Assembly: GCA_012797715.1 (NCBI GenBank)
Contig: JAAZOO010000170.1
Span: 1-26,599 of the forward strand
Reading direction: 5' to 3'
DNA length: 26,599 bases
Source: Geobacteraceae bacterium
GTDB taxonomy: Bacteria; Desulfobacterota; Desulfuromonadia; Geobacterales; Geobacteraceae
Shown: piece after piece, positions 15,606-23,958 of the stretch
Layout of the letters: each line of letters opens with the position of its first letter
How positions within the stretch are numbered: the stretch's first letter is position 1
Made by a program: the position numbers and the translations under genes
The notes under the pieces: generated by a model
What the model saw: only the letters and a program-made list of their open reading frames with translations
What the model was told of the DNA's origin: nothing
Databases searched by the model: none

Positions 15606-16126
15606 AAAACACCTTCACCTGTTTCATATTCCTTCTTGCGCTCTCCGGCCTGTCCAGTTGTGCCACGGTCCGGAAAGGCGACACCTACGAACAAGAACAG
15701 CACCAGAAACTGGTCCTTGCACGTATGCTCCTGGAAGACAACCGGCTCGGCGCCGCGAAAAGGATTCTGGCAACGATAGCCGAGGAAAGGGAGGTGGCCG
15801 GCGTAACCGATGAGGCTCTCTTCCGCCTGGCGCTCCTCAACCTGGAGCCGGGCGAAAAGAAGATACTCACCGGAAATGCGGGGAAAAACCTTGAAAAGCT
15901 GCTCTCTCTCTTCCCATCGAGCCCCTGGAAGTCACACGCGGCCACCCTGAAAGGTCTCCTTGAAGCCTACGACCTTTCCCGCGAGGAAAACTCGGAACTG
16001 GAGAAGACGATCCGGAGCCTGAAAAGCTCGAATCTGTCACTGGGGAAGGAGAACAAAGAGTTGCGTCAGGATATGGAGAAGCTGAAACAACTGGACCTCG
16101 AACTGGAAAGAAGGAAGAACAGGTAG
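15602..16126 (+). CDS. Small coiled-coil lipoprotein (QseG-like arrangement)
   Basis: A 174-residue predicted lipoprotein with a short signal peptide and lipobox LSSC (C20). A helical, repeat-like middle (about 35-120) resembles TPR units. A heptad-type coiled coil occupies about 125-170 and ends ELERRKNR. There is no inner-membrane retention Asp at +2 (the residue is Ala), so an outer-membrane location is predicted. The gene overlaps the GGDDF receptor stop by 4 bases (ATGA), so the two are made together. Small lipoproteins of this kind are known next to histidine kinases (QseE-QseG type), where they influence the sensor's periplasmic domain; here the sensor carries a GGDEF-like output instead. 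The functional link is inference; the lipoprotein call is firm. Confidence 0.8.
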   Translation: MKNTFTCFIFLLALSGLSSCATVRKGDTYEQEQHQKLVLARMLLEDNRLGAAKRILATIAEEREVAGVTDEALFRLALLNLEPGEKKILTGNAGKNLEKLLSLFPSSPWKSHAATLKGLLEAYDLSREENSELEKTIRSLKSSNLSLGKENKELRQDMEKLKQLDLELERRKNR

Positions 16127-16134
16127 AATCCTTT

Positions 16135-17439
16135 TCACCTTCCAAACCGTCGCGACAGAAGATCGTATAACCCCGAGGGAGTGGCACGGAAGACAGCAAC
16201 TTCCCTTCCCAGGCTCTCCTGGAGATCGTCCGTCGTGACATCATCGATAAACACACCCTCTCCCTCCTTCAGCATAACATCGGGAATCAGCAGAATATCA
16301 TCAACTCCCCGGGTCTGCGCCCCTTCCAGCACATCCTTGCCGGACACGAGGCCGGCAACGGTCACGCTGTCGCCAAACAGGGTATTGTCAAGCGCCATCG
16401 TTCTGAATACCACGCCTGTCCGTGCGGAAAGCAGACGGAGGAATCCGTCCACGACAGAAAAGGCGGACCTTCCCGTCGCCACCGTTACCCGAGCAGGCAT
16501 CAATGGTTCGGCATGGGAAAGCACACGGGCGGCATCCGCGAGGAAGAGGGGAATCAGTCCCACACCGTTTTCCAGCTGCGGCATATCACCATAGTCTTCA
16601 AGGGGAGGGAAAGGGATCCCCGACTTCACAAAGAATTCGTCCGCAAAGAAAAGAAACGGGGCGCCGAACCGTGAAGCAAGGCTGCGGGCACACGGCTGCC
16701 AGCGGACAAGAAAATCGAAGGCATAGCCGCCAGTAACCGGATGAAGCTGCGCCAGGGAATCACGGTGCCGGGTAAGGCCGAGGGGAACGATGGCAAGGGA
16801 CGCAACGCGGGGATACAGCCCGGACAGGTCCCGAACGGTTTTTTCCAGGTGCGCGCCGTCATTCAGACCCGGACAGAGGACCACCTGGGTATGCATGGTT
16901 ATTCCGGCATCCGCGAGCTCACGGAGCTGTTCCAGTATGGGAGGGCACCCCCGGTTCCCCAGCAGTTCGCCGCGCAGCTCGGGGTCGGTGGCATGGACCG
17001 AAATGTAGAGGGGGGAGAGACGTTGTTCGCGGATTCTGCGCATCGCCCCCCGACTCAGGGAGGAAAGGGTGACAAAATTGCCGTACAGAAAGGAGAGACG
17101 GTAATCCTCATCCTTCACGTAGAGGGAGGGGCGAAGACCTGCCGGCAGTTGATCGACAAAACAGAACAGACAGGCATTGGCGCAACGGGCAGGCTTCGGG
17201 GCGGCGAAACGAATGCCGAGAGGCTCCCCCTCCCACCGCTCCATCTCCACGGCCCATACCTCACCTCCCGCTTTTTCAATCTCCACCACAAGCTCGTCAT
17301 CGGCGGAAAAGAAGCTGTAATCGATGAGGTCCCGGATGCGGTTGCCATTGATGCGGAGCAGCCGGTCTCCAGGCTCAATCTCCGCTTCCATGGCGATACT
17401 GCCGGGCTCGACACCCTCAATCAGGAGTCCCCGTTTCAT
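16135..17439 (-). CDS. PDZ / radical-SAM protein, DUF512 family
   Basis: A 434-residue protein of unknown role. An N-terminal PDZ-like domain (about 5-65, with GSIAMEAEIEPGDRLLRING) is followed by a radical-SAM cysteine motif CxxxCxxC (C86, C90, C93 in CANACLFCF). The rest matches the DUF512 layout: GNFVTLSSL, YISVHATDPELRGELLGN, and a C-terminal domain with TGRSAF and NTLFGDSVTVAGL. The family is widespread in clostridia and deltaproteobacteria-like groups without an established substrate. Its ATG overlaps the stop of the AI-2E-family transporter gene (ATGA at 17436-17439), so the pair is translationally coupled. It converges on the lipoprotein gene with only 8 bp between stops and no visible terminator. 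Confidence 0.88.
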   Translation of the reverse strand: MKRGLLIEGVEPGSIAMEAEIEPGDRLLRINGNRIRDLIDYSFFSADDELVVEIEKAGGEVWAVEMERWEGEPLGIRFAAPKPARCANACLFCFVDQLPAGLRPSLYVKDEDYRLSFLYGNFVTLSSLSRGAMRRIREQRLSPLYISVHATDPELRGELLGNRGCPPILEQLRELADAGITMHTQVVLCPGLNDGAHLEKTVRDLSGLYPRVASLAIVPLGLTRHRDSLAQLHPVTGGYAFDFLVRWQPCARSLASRFGAPFLFFADEFFVKSGIPFPPLEDYGDMPQLENGVGLIPLFLADAARVLSHAEPLMPARVTVATGRSAFSVVDGFLRLLSARTGVVFRTMALDNTLFGDSVTVAGLVSGKDVLEGAQTRGVDDILLIPDVMLKEGEGVFIDDVTTDDLQESLGREVAVFRATPSGLYDLLSRRFGR

Positions 17440-18509
17440 GCGCCGGTGAAAAAGCTGGTGGAACGGTACCAGGACAGGTAGGAGGAAAAAAAGACTTTCA
17501 GGACAGCGGTTGCCGGGACGGCAAGCAGCATGCCGAGAACTCCCAATAACTGGCCTCCGATAAGGAGCGCAATTAGTATCACAACCGGATGGAGTCCGAC
17601 CTTGTCGCCGACAATCTTCGGAGTAATGATCCCTCCCTCAATGGCTTGAACAACGCCGAACCATCCGAGACACAGGAGCGGATGGAGAAGGTCGTGGAAT
17701 TTGAGCGCTGCCATGATCGTGGAGAACACGATTCCAAAGAGGGTTCCCAGGTAGGGAATAATGAAAAGGAATCCGGATGTGGTGCCGATGACGACGGCCA
17801 GATCGATGCCGATGAACCAGAGGCCGACACTGTACAGAACGGCAAGAACGGCACAGACCGTGAGCTGCCCGCGGACGAAGCCGGAAAGGATTCCGTGGAT
17901 TTCCGCGGTCCGAGCGGAGAGAGCGCTCCGGTATCGAACAGGTACGAGATCAGCGATTCCGTCGCGTATTTTCGGCAAGTCTTTCAGAAAATAGTAGAGA
18001 TAGAGAGGGGTTATGACGTATCCGAGAACAGACAGGACAAAGGCGAGGGTGGAAGTGACGGCTTTTCTGAAAAAGCCGAAGGTCTCCCGGGCCACGCCAA
18101 AGGAAACCCCTTTCACCTGCTCCAGCAGGTGATTCAATTGGAGATACGCCTTGGCCGGAGTTTCTATTCCCAGGTAGGTCTTGACCTCCGGCGGGATATA
18201 GTCGTACAGGCGTGCAGCATAGTCCGGAAGGCTTATCTGCACACTCTGAAATTCATGGATAATGGATGCTGCGAACAGATACGCTCCCAAAAAAACACCG
18301 CACGCTATGGCGAAAAGTACCGTCGCGATGGAAAGCGCCCGATTCAGCCCGCGCTTTTCCAAAAACCCCACTAGGGGATTCAGGAGGTAGGCGAGGACCA
18401 GGGCGATACAGACGGGGAGAAAAGCCGCACCTGAATAATACAGGATCACCCCGCCCCCAAGGAGCAATCCGCCGCTAACGGCGGGAAACACCCACTCTTT
18501 TCTTTTCAT
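17436..18509 (-). CDS. AI-2E-family (PerM/YtvI-type) membrane transporter
   Basis: A 357-residue polytopic inner-membrane protein. Two hydrophobic helices near the N-terminus (about 9-50, with ALVLAYLLNPLVGFLEKRG) and a third at about 60-85 precede a periplasmic or amphipathic stretch. Several helices follow with the family motifs PLYLYYFLKD, GQLTVCAVLAVLYSVGL, IPYLGTLFG and EGGIITPKIVGDKVGLHP. Members export diverse small molecules or ions; the AI-2 name should not be taken as substrate evidence. The ATG at 18509 has GGAG 7 bases upstream; longer in-frame starts fall in the hfq terminator. It is coupled to the DUF512 gene by a 4-base overlap. Confidence 0.9.
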   Translation of the reverse strand: MKRKEWVFPAVSGGLLLGGGVILYYSGAAFLPVCIALVLAYLLNPLVGFLEKRGLNRALSIATVLFAIACGVFLGAYLFAASIIHEFQSVQISLPDYAARLYDYIPPEVKTYLGIETPAKAYLQLNHLLEQVKGVSFGVARETFGFFRKAVTSTLAFVLSVLGYVITPLYLYYFLKDLPKIRDGIADLVPVRYRSALSARTAEIHGILSGFVRGQLTVCAVLAVLYSVGLWFIGIDLAVVIGTTSGFLFIIPYLGTLFGIVFSTIMAALKFHDLLHPLLCLGWFGVVQAIEGGIITPKIVGDKVGLHPVVILIALLIGGQLLGVLGMLLAVPATAVLKVFFSSYLSWYRSTSFFTGA

Positions 18510-18532
18510 AGGCATTCTCCGGGACGCGGGAC

Positions 18533-18596
18533 AAAAAAAGAGGAGCTCACGGCGCGGCAATCCGTATCAAGGATTGATAGCGCCTCATGGCTCCTC
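18533..18596 (-). terminator. Intrinsic terminator downstream of hfq
   Basis: On the minus strand GAGGAGC (18590-18596) pairs with GCTCCTC (18540-18546). An inner GGCGC/GCGCC stem and a TATCAA/TTGATA hairpin fill the loop, and seven T (18533-18539) follow directly. It starts 16 bp past the hfq stop and ends 23 bp before the start codon of the AI-2E-family gene. Confidence 0.82.
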
Positions 18597-18612
18597 GCCA
18601 CGGCTCCGTCTC

Positions 18613-18837
18613 CTACTGGTGAAGCTTGAAACTCCCGTCAACGGACGTTATGTGGGAAATGGCGTGCTTGTAAATGAGAATGTCCCCCTTGACCTCCAGA
18701 AGAACGGAAAAATTGTCGAACGATTTGATATGTCCCTCCATTTTTTCGCCGGACATCAGGTACACAATAACCTTTACCCGTTCTTTCCTCGACTGATTCA
18801 GGTATTGATCCTGGATATTGAATGGTGCCTTTGCCAT
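18613..18837 (-). CDS. hfq: RNA chaperone Hfq
   Basis: A 74-residue Sm-like protein that forms a hexamer and matches small RNAs to mRNAs. The Sm1 segment NIQDQYLNQSRKERVKVIVYLMSG and the Sm2 signature IYKHAIS are both present, as are the FDNFSVLL residues of the RNA-binding ring. Tyr replaces the usual Phe after QD. There is almost no C-terminal tail, as in many non-enteric Hfq proteins. The ATG at 18837 has GGAGAGGGG directly upstream. It follows miaA by 11 bp, the classic mutL-miaA-hfq order, and is followed by a strong terminator. Confidence 0.96.
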   Translation of the reverse strand: MAKAPFNIQDQYLNQSRKERVKVIVYLMSGEKMEGHIKSFDNFSVLLEVKGDILIYKHAISHITSVDGSFKLHQ

Positions 18838-18848
18838 ACCCCTCTCCT

Positions 18849-19781
18849 TTAATCAAAAAAATCATGTGCATTTCGCACAATAATAGCAAGATTTTCGGGA
18901 AGTTCAATCCATTTAATTTCCCTGTCCTGATTGAACCAGGTCAACTGCCGCTTCGCATAGCGCCGCGTATCGCGTTTCATGAGCAGGACGGCGTCCTCCA
19001 GCGTATGCGTTCCGTTGAAATACTCGATCATATGACGGTAGCCGATGGAGCGCATTGCTTTCAGGGATGGCGAGTACCCCCTTTCCAAAAGGCTCTTCAC
19101 CTCTTCCGGAAAACCTTCTCTAACCATTGAATCCACCCGCGCATGGATCTTCTCGTACAGTACGGTCCTGTCCATGGCAAGCCCAATCTTCAGGCACTCA
19201 TAGGGAGCATCCGAAAAGCCGTGCTCTTCCCGAAGGTGCGAAACGGGCCGTCCGGTACAGCGCCAAATCTCCAGCGCCCGGATGATCCGGAGACGGTCGT
19301 TGGGATGAAGGCGCGCCGCGGTAACGGGATCGACCCTTTCCAGGAGAGCGTGGAGCGCTCCCCCTCCCTCCCTCTCGGCCACCTCACGGAGTTCTCTGCG
19401 AATTTCCTCGTTTCCGCCCGGAGCTGCAACCAGGCCCTTTGTGAGCGCCCTGAGATACAATCCGGTGCCGCCACAGACAATGACCCGTTTTCCCCGCGCC
19501 GTTATGTCGGCGATAGCCTTTTCCGCAGCGATGCGGAAATCCGCTGCAGAAAAAGCCTCATCGGGATCGACAAGGTCAAGGAGGTGATGGGGGACGCGAC
19601 GGCGCTCTTCCGGAGTCGGCTTGGCCGTTCCGATATCCATGAAGCGATACACCTGCATGGAATCGGCATTCAGTATCTCCGCACCAACGCTCTCCGCCAG
19701 GCGAACGGCCAGGCTGGTCTTCCCCGAAGCGGTAGGCCCCTGGAGAATCAGCAGTTTTACCCTCCCCGTCCCGTTTCCCAC
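18849..19781 (-). CDS. miaA: tRNA dimethylallyltransferase
   Basis: Transfers a dimethylallyl group to adenosine 37 of tRNAs that read UNN codons. The 310-residue protein has the P-loop GPTASGKT (15-22), NADSMQVYRFMDIGTAKP, RVPHHLLD, GGTGLYLRALTKG and the C-terminal RRYAKRQLTWF motif. The start is GTG at 19781, one base after the mutL stop, with AGGGG 5 bases upstream. Its substrate, dimethylallyl diphosphate, is made by IspH, also encoded here. tRNA-Leu(UAA), encoded at 6565-6652, carries AA after its anticodon and is of the type MiaA modifies. Confidence 0.96.
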   Translation of the reverse strand: MGNGTGRVKLLILQGPTASGKTSLAVRLAESVGAEILNADSMQVYRFMDIGTAKPTPEERRRVPHHLLDLVDPDEAFSAADFRIAAEKAIADITARGKRVIVCGGTGLYLRALTKGLVAAPGGNEEIRRELREVAEREGGGALHALLERVDPVTAARLHPNDRLRIIRALEIWRCTGRPVSHLREEHGFSDAPYECLKIGLAMDRTVLYEKIHARVDSMVREGFPEEVKSLLERGYSPSLKAMRSIGYRHMIEYFNGTHTLEDAVLLMKRDTRRYAKRQLTWFNQDREIKWIELPENLAIIVRNAHDFFD

Positions 19782-19782
19782 C

Positions 19783-21585
19783 TCATCCCCTTTTGAACAT
19801 TTTTTCCACGTCCGAACGAGGTATCCTGTGGAACACCGGCCTGCCGTGGGGACAATTGGTTGCGAAGCCTACGGAATCCAAGGAGGCGAGAAGGGAGGAA
19901 ATCTCCTCCGCCGCGAGGGGGTGCACCCCCCGCACAACGCTGTGGCAGGCCATCCGCATCAGGATATCCTCCTGCACATCCAGGAAGGACCTGCTGCTGC
20001 CGATGGATGAAAGTTCCTCGATGACATCCCGCAGGACCCTGATACATTCTTTTTTCGCAAGCAGGCGCGGCACCGACTGAACAACTCGGGCCGTGCCCCC
20101 GAAATCCTCCAGCACGAAACCCAGCCTGCGGAGAGAGTCACGATGCTCGTCCACCACCGCTACTTCGCCATGGGAAAACTCCATGACCTCCGGGAAGAGC
20201 AGTCCCTGCGACTCCACGGAACCGTTGGAAAATTCCCGGCGGAGATGCTCAAAGGCTACCCGCTCATGGGCGGCATGCTGGTCGAGGAGCACCAGGTCCT
20301 CCCCGTCGCAACAGACGAGATATGCTCCCGCGAACTGCCCTAGCACGGTCAATGAAGAAAAGTATCCCGCAGCGTTCTCCCGCTCCCCTTCCCGGACCCG
20401 GTGCACAGGCATCATGTCTTTCCGGGGCACGGGAAAGGCACCCGGGGGACGGCAGGGAACCCCGTGGGAGGGGGTGGCATCCAGCCTCGCCTGATACACG
20501 CCCAATGCTTCGCGAACCTCCGAAACCTTCCGCTCAGCGGCATTCTCAGGAGAAGCAATGGGCGGCACGGGCGCGGCAACCGGTTTCCGGATCCAGGGGG
20601 TTGTCTGCAGCATGCCTTCAACAGCGGAGGCAATGAAATCGTGAACCCGGGATTGCTCGCGGAAACGCACCTCGTGTTTCGTGGGATGAACATTCACGTC
20701 CACGTCTCCGGCAGGGAGCAAGAGGAAAAGGGCTGCCACCGGATACCGTCCCCTTTCCAGGAATCTCCGGTAGGCCTGAAGAACCGCGTGCTGCACGACA
20801 CGATCCCGGACAAAACGTCCGTTCACGAAGGTATACAGATGGGAGGCGGTCGATCTGCTGCATTCCGGCCTGGCCGCGAGACCGTGAATATTCATCTCCC
20901 CCTCCCTGAACGAGACGGGAAACAGTCCGGACGCAACCGTTTTTCCCAGAAGGGAAGCCACCCTTTCCCGAAGGTCGCCGTTCAAGGCGCGAAACACGAT
21001 CCTGCCGTCGTTCAGATAGAGAAACCTCACATCGGGCCGGGACAGGGCAAGCCGTGTGAGATGGTCGGAGACGTGAGCGGCTTCCGTTTCCGTACTCTTC
21101 AGGAATTTGAGCCTGGCGGGGGTGTTGAAGAAGAGGTTCCGTACCTCGATGATCGTTCCCTCAGCCATGCCGCGGTCCTTCACGGAACGGATCGTGCCGC
21201 CTTCGCCGTAGATTTCCGTGCCTTCCACTCTTCCCTTTTCCCGTGACGACAGGGTGCACCGGGAAACGGAGGCTATGGACGGAAGCGCCTCGCCCCGAAA
21301 GCCGAGAGTGGAAATGGCGAGGAGATCCCCGTCAGTGGAAATCTTGCTGGTCGCGTGCCGTTCAAGGGCCAGGAGCGCATCTTCACGCGACATGCCGCAA
21401 CCGTTGTCGCTTACCTTGATGAGACGCTTTCCGCCTGCTTCAATTTCCACGACGATCTCGGTCGCCCCCGCATCCAGGGAATTCTCGACCAGCTCCTTCA
21501 CCACCGAAGCGGGCCGTTCGACCACTTCGCCTGCTGCAATCTTGTTGGCCAGATTCTCGGAAAGAATCTTGATACGGCACGGCAT
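19783..21585 (-). CDS. mutL: DNA mismatch repair protein MutL with endonuclease motif
   Basis: A 600-residue mismatch-repair protein. The GHKL ATPase domain (about 1-330) shows ELVENSLDAGA (31-41), DNGCGM (60-65), TLGFRGEAL (93-101) and the HPTKHEVRF segment (300-308). After a Pro-rich linker (about 335-400) comes the C-terminal dimerisation domain. It contains the metal-dependent nuclease motif DQHAAHERVAFE (435-446) together with ACHSVVRG (546-553) and CPHGRP (578-583). The protein is therefore of the nicking type, as expected in bacteria lacking MutH. No mutS is in the window. The ATG at 21585 begins the conserved sequence (IKILSENLANKIAAGEVV). Confidence 0.96.
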   Translation of the reverse strand: MPCRIKILSENLANKIAAGEVVERPASVVKELVENSLDAGATEIVVEIEAGGKRLIKVSDNGCGMSREDALLALERHATSKISTDGDLLAISTLGFRGEALPSIASVSRCTLSSREKGRVEGTEIYGEGGTIRSVKDRGMAEGTIIEVRNLFFNTPARLKFLKSTETEAAHVSDHLTRLALSRPDVRFLYLNDGRIVFRALNGDLRERVASLLGKTVASGLFPVSFREGEMNIHGLAARPECSRSTASHLYTFVNGRFVRDRVVQHAVLQAYRRFLERGRYPVAALFLLLPAGDVDVNVHPTKHEVRFREQSRVHDFIASAVEGMLQTTPWIRKPVAAPVPPIASPENAAERKVSEVREALGVYQARLDATPSHGVPCRPPGAFPVPRKDMMPVHRVREGERENAAGYFSSLTVLGQFAGAYLVCCDGEDLVLLDQHAAHERVAFEHLRREFSNGSVESQGLLFPEVMEFSHGEVAVVDEHRDSLRRLGFVLEDFGGTARVVQSVPRLLAKKECIRVLRDVIEELSSIGSSRSFLDVQEDILMRMACHSVVRGVHPLAAEEISSLLASLDSVGFATNCPHGRPVFHRIPRSDVEKMFKRG

Positions 21586-21626
21586 GGAAACCTCGAATCC
21601 GGAAAAATACGTTTCTCTACGATACC

Positions 21627-22322
21627 CTATCCCATTCTCTCCTGTAAAGAAGACCTTTGCTTCTCCCCATCGCAGCGGTGTCGTTCGGTTGTTCCGCTTC
21701 CCGGTTTTTCAGCGACCCCCGTATAGAGATACCCGGCGGTGCGCGCCATCCCTTCCAGGTACAGCGTTTTCAGGCTGCGGAACGCGAAGCCGTGCGATTC
21801 CAGCAAGGACTGGATGTCGCGGTCCGGCCGGCATCCTCCGCCGCACAGCAGGAACAGGGGCTTCAACACCTTCTGCAGGAGCCGCACTCCCGGATCCGGG
21901 CTCAGACCGTGGTCGAGAAAATGAAACGTTCCCCACGGCTTGAGCACACGGTAGATTTCATTCAGCCCCCTGTCCACGTCTGCGATGCTGCACAGGGTCC
22001 AGGTGCTCACGACGCTGTCAAAGGAGGCGTCATGAAAGGGCAGTCTTTCGGCATCGGCCGCACACAGGGTTATCCGTACTGGGGAGACGGCACCTCTGCG
22101 TCCGGCGCGGAACAGCATTTCCGTGTTTCGGTCCGTCACGGTCACATGACGTACCCTGTCCGTGTACCAGGGAATGTTAAGCCCGGTTCCGCACCCGATT
22201 TCAAGCGCCTGGCCGGACACATCCCTCAGCAGTTCCCTGCGTCGGCCTTCAACCGTCGGATTCGAGATGAAAAATTCAACGATACGCGGCAGGACATACC
22301 GATCGTAGATTCCCACGGACAC
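21627..22322 (-). CDS. Class I SAM-dependent methyltransferase
   Basis: A 231-residue methyltransferase with a SAM-binding Rossmann fold: motif I ALEIGCGTGLNIPWY (39-53), the acidic VTDRN after beta-2, AADAERLPFHDASFDSVV and the LKPWGTFHFLDHG segment. The overall look, with FxxxNPTVEGRRRELL at the N-terminus and a short C-terminal domain, is that of phospholipid- or quinone-type methyltransferases (UbiE/METTL7-like). The substrate cannot be assigned. About 25 C-terminal residues look disordered. The start is GTG at 22322 with GGAG 5 bases upstream. It is 41 bp upstream of mutL on the same strand and may lead that operon; it diverges from thrC. Confidence 0.83.
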   Translation of the reverse strand: MSVGIYDRYVLPRIVEFFISNPTVEGRRRELLRDVSGQALEIGCGTGLNIPWYTDRVRHVTVTDRNTEMLFRAGRRGAVSPVRITLCAADAERLPFHDASFDSVVSTWTLCSIADVDRGLNEIYRVLKPWGTFHFLDHGLSPDPGVRLLQKVLKPLFLLCGGGCRPDRDIQSLLESHGFAFRSLKTLYLEGMARTAGYLYTGVAEKPGSGTTERHRCDGEKQRSSLQERMG

Positions 22323-22433
22323 CCCTTCTCCTGGCGAAAATGCCTGGTGCGGCGAGGTTCCGCCGCATGTTCATCAGCCGCGGGAAGAACACGCCTCCCC
22401 ACTTCAGTGAAAAATCCCACCTATGCAAAAATC

Positions 22434-22462
22434 TTCCCATTTCCACTGATTGCTGCTAGACT
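22434..22462 (+). promoter_or_regulatory. Possible promoter for thrC
   Basis: TTCCCA (22434-22439), 17 bp, then TAGACT (22457-22462), each matching four of six sigma-70 consensus bases. It lies 68 bp upstream of the thrC start in the gap to the divergent methyltransferase gene. Confidence 0.4.
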
Positions 22463-22529
22463 TTGCATGCCCGGCCCACGAAAATTGAAAACCAGGCATC
22501 AGTTTACGCGAAAGGAACAGCCCGAGACA

Positions 22530-23915
22530 ATGAAATACATCAGCACCAGGGGTGGCATCGAACCGATTTCTTTTACTGAAGCGGTCATGATGGGACTTGC
22601 GACCGACGGAGGACTGCTGCTCCCGGAAACGGTACCGTCCGTAGACCTCTCGACTCTGGAATCATGGAAGGATATGCCGTACCGCGAACTTGCGTTCCGG
22701 GTCATCAGCCTGTTCTGCGACGACATCCCCCCCCATGACCTGAAACTCCTGATCAACCGCTCCTATGACTCCTTCGACCACCGCGAGATAACCCCGGTCG
22801 TCACACACGGTGGAGTGCACATTCTGGAATTGTTCCACGGTCCAACCCTGGCGTTCAAGGACGTGGCTCTCCAGTTGCTGGGCAATCTTTTCGAGTACCT
22901 GCTGAAGAAACAGGGGAAGAAAATGAACATCGTGGGCGCCACCTCCGGCGATACGGGAAGCGCGGCCATCTGCGGGGTGCGGGGAAAGGAGAACATCGCC
23001 ATCTTCATCCTCCACCCCCACGGCAAGACCTCGCCGGTGCAGGCCCTTCAGATGACCACAGTGCTCGACGACAACGTGCACAACATTGCCGTGAAGGGTA
23101 CTTTCGACGACTGCCAGAACATGGTGAAGGCCCTTTTCAACGACCTGCGGTTCAAGGAGGAGTTCTCTCTGGGCGCCGTGAATTCAATCAACTGGGCACG
23201 TGTCCTGGCGCAGGTTGTGTATTATTTCTATGCATATTTCCGCGTAACGAAGGGCCTCGACGAGGAGGTAATCTTCTCGGTTCCCACCGGAAACTTCGGC
23301 GATATCTTCGCCGGATACGTGGCAAGGCGAATGGGGCTTCCCGTAAGGAGGCTCCTCCTTGCAACCAATGAGAACAATATCCTCACCCGGTTCGTGAACC
23401 ACGGCGACTACTCCCTCGGCAGGGTGGTTCCCACCCTCTCTCCCTCCATGGATATCCAGGTGGCCTCCAATTTCGAGAGATACCTGTTCTACCTGTTCGG
23501 CGAGAACACGAAAAGGGTCCGGGAGGCCTTTGCCCGTTTCGCGGAAACGGGAAGGATGGAGTTCACGGAGCAGGAAAGGGAGACGGTTGCCGCCGACTTC
23601 CTCTCACGGTCGGTAAACCGGCAGGAAACACTGGACACTATTTCTTCCTTCTTCCAGGAAACCGGGTACCTTCTCGACCCCCACACCGCAGTGGGCGTCA
23701 AGGCCGCGCTGGATCACGTGGAGGATGGAAGGCCGCTCATCTGTCTGGCAACCGCACATCCGGCGAAATTCGACGAGGCCGTGGTAACCGCCACGGGACG
23801 CGAACCGGAAAGACCCGCCTCCCTCGCCGGGATCGAGGATCTCCCCACCCGGTGCGACATAGTGGAAGCGGATATCGCAGCCGTCAGGGCCTTCATCCAA
23901 CGGCACGCCCTGTAG
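22530..23915 (+). CDS. thrC: Threonine synthase
   Basis: A PLP enzyme converting O-phosphohomoserine to threonine. The 461-residue protein starts with the typical YISTRGG, carries the PLP lysine in HGPTLAFKDVALQ (K110), the phosphate-binding loop GATSGDTGSAA, and SVPTGNFGDIFAGY and ATAHPAKF near the end. Length and motifs fit the longer threonine synthase clade rather than the short plant-like one. The frame is open far upstream, antisense to the methyltransferase, but homology begins at the ATG at 22530. AAAGGA lies 14 bases before it, a loose spacing. The HAD nucleotidase follows 43 bp downstream. Confidence 0.95.
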   Translation: MKYISTRGGIEPISFTEAVMMGLATDGGLLLPETVPSVDLSTLESWKDMPYRELAFRVISLFCDDIPPHDLKLLINRSYDSFDHREITPVVTHGGVHILELFHGPTLAFKDVALQLLGNLFEYLLKKQGKKMNIVGATSGDTGSAAICGVRGKENIAIFILHPHGKTSPVQALQMTTVLDDNVHNIAVKGTFDDCQNMVKALFNDLRFKEEFSLGAVNSINWARVLAQVVYYFYAYFRVTKGLDEEVIFSVPTGNFGDIFAGYVARRMGLPVRRLLLATNENNILTRFVNHGDYSLGRVVPTLSPSMDIQVASNFERYLFYLFGENTKRVREAFARFAETGRMEFTEQERETVAADFLSRSVNRQETLDTISSFFQETGYLLDPHTAVGVKAALDHVEDGRPLICLATAHPAKFDEAVVTATGREPERPASLAGIEDLPTRCDIVEADIAAVRAFIQRHAL

Positions 23916-23958
23916 GCCGTACCGTGCCCGCGCTTCCCGACTCTGACAACAGCACAGC

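Noticed and set aside
16126..16135. Bidirectional terminator between the convergent lipoprotein and DUF512 genes
   Set aside because: No inverted repeat with flanking A/T runs is present in or around the 8-bp gap.
21657..22529. Long N-terminal extension of threonine synthase (open frame of about 290 codons)
   Set aside because: It is antisense to a convincing methyltransferase gene, and threonine synthase homology starts exactly at the ATG at 22530.
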